Shown here piece by piece: positions 6,013 to 6,198 of a stretch of DNA of 6,198 nucleotides; the first letter of the stretch is position 1, and every line of letters begins with the position of its first letter. The notes under the pieces were generated by a model, which did not search any database, was not told the DNA's origin, and saw only the letters and a list, made by a program, of their open reading frames with translations. The stretch spans positions 1 through 6,198 of the forward strand of contig QIAR01000292.1 of the NCBI GenBank assembly GCA_003225595.1, given 5' to 3'. The DNA comes from Acidobacteriota bacterium (lineage in GTDB: Bacteria; Acidobacteriota; Terriglobia; Terriglobales; Acidobacteriaceae). A program made the translations under genes and the position numbers.

Positions 6013-6198
6013 CTAGCTTGGATGCTTCCTCAAAGGAGAAGCTGCGGGAGGCACCAAAGCTGCCTTGCCCGCGTCCGGCCGCGAACCAGTGGCCGACGCC
6101 TGGGGATTGACATAGCAGAACTCGTTCACCGAACGGGCGGGCGACGGCCCATGAAACGTCCTCCACACGATTCCGTTGACGAAGCGGATCACGCTTTG
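6013..6198 (-). CDS. possible C-terminal end of an unidentified protein (partial)
   Basis: A minus-strand frame enters from the right edge and runs 61 codons to a TAG (6015-6013), 39 bases before the hyuA GTG. It reads QSVIRFVNGIVWRTF, then NEFCYVNPQASATG, then a Pro/Ala/Arg-rich tail ending PLRKHPS. I chose this frame because its third codon positions are clearly the richest in G and C, as expected for this genome. A second minus frame (ending SFEEASKLG) and a plus-strand frame are also open here, so the call is weak. It does not resemble the C-terminus of HyuB, and I do not recognise it. If real, it lies upstream of hyuA on the same strand. Confidence 0.35.
   Translation of the reverse strand, partial: QSVIRFVNGIVWRTFHGPSPARSVNEFCYVNPQASATGSRPDAGKAALVPPAASPLRKHPS

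Noticed and set aside
1..6198. CRISPR array, tRNA, rRNA, insertion sequence or prophage features
   Set aside because: I saw no regularly spaced direct repeats, no tRNA or rRNA signature, no transposase motif and no terminal inverted repeats with target duplications.

Overview
The window looks like a stretch of an Acidobacteriota chromosome, probably class Terriglobia. This is an inference from a small secreted DUF5818-type protein at the left edge (a family I know mainly from Acidobacteriota), from PhoB/PhoR/PhoU-type genes of acidobacterial style, and from a moderately high GC content. All genes I can support are on the minus strand, so they are best read from right to left. The long plus-strand ORFs are antisense shadows of these genes.

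Layout, right to left. 6198-6013: a possible C-terminal end of an unidentified gene. 5973-3886: a complete HyuA-type ATPase subunit of the hydantoinase/oxoprolinase family, with no HyuB partner in view. 3885-3671: a 215-base gap with a candidate promoter whose predicted transcript would begin at or next to the phoB GTG codon, plus a short palindrome. 3670-2978: a PhoB-type response regulator. 2981-1263: a PhoR-type membrane histidine kinase that overlaps phoB by 4 bases. 1262-1060: an AT-richer gap carrying a strong REP-like hairpin. 1059-527: a broken phoU, with its N-terminal half missing, a probable in-frame stop, one -1 frameshift and a +1/+2 compensating pair. 526-326: a 201-base gap in which I see no convincing promoter. 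325-1: the 5' part of a secreted DUF5818-like gene with a very strong ribosome binding site, running off the left edge.

How the genes fit together. phoB-phoR-phoU is the classical phosphate-starvation control set: PhoR senses and phosphorylates, PhoB activates the Pho regulon, and PhoU normally holds PhoR in check when phosphate is plentiful. Here the sensor and regulator are intact and translationally coupled, while the adjacent phoU is a relic. The most interesting question is therefore whether this strain has another functional phoU or runs its Pho system without one. The neighbouring hyuA has no evident link to phosphate control. I did not find a clearly new multi-gene system; the novelty lies in the phoU decay and in the intergenic structures.
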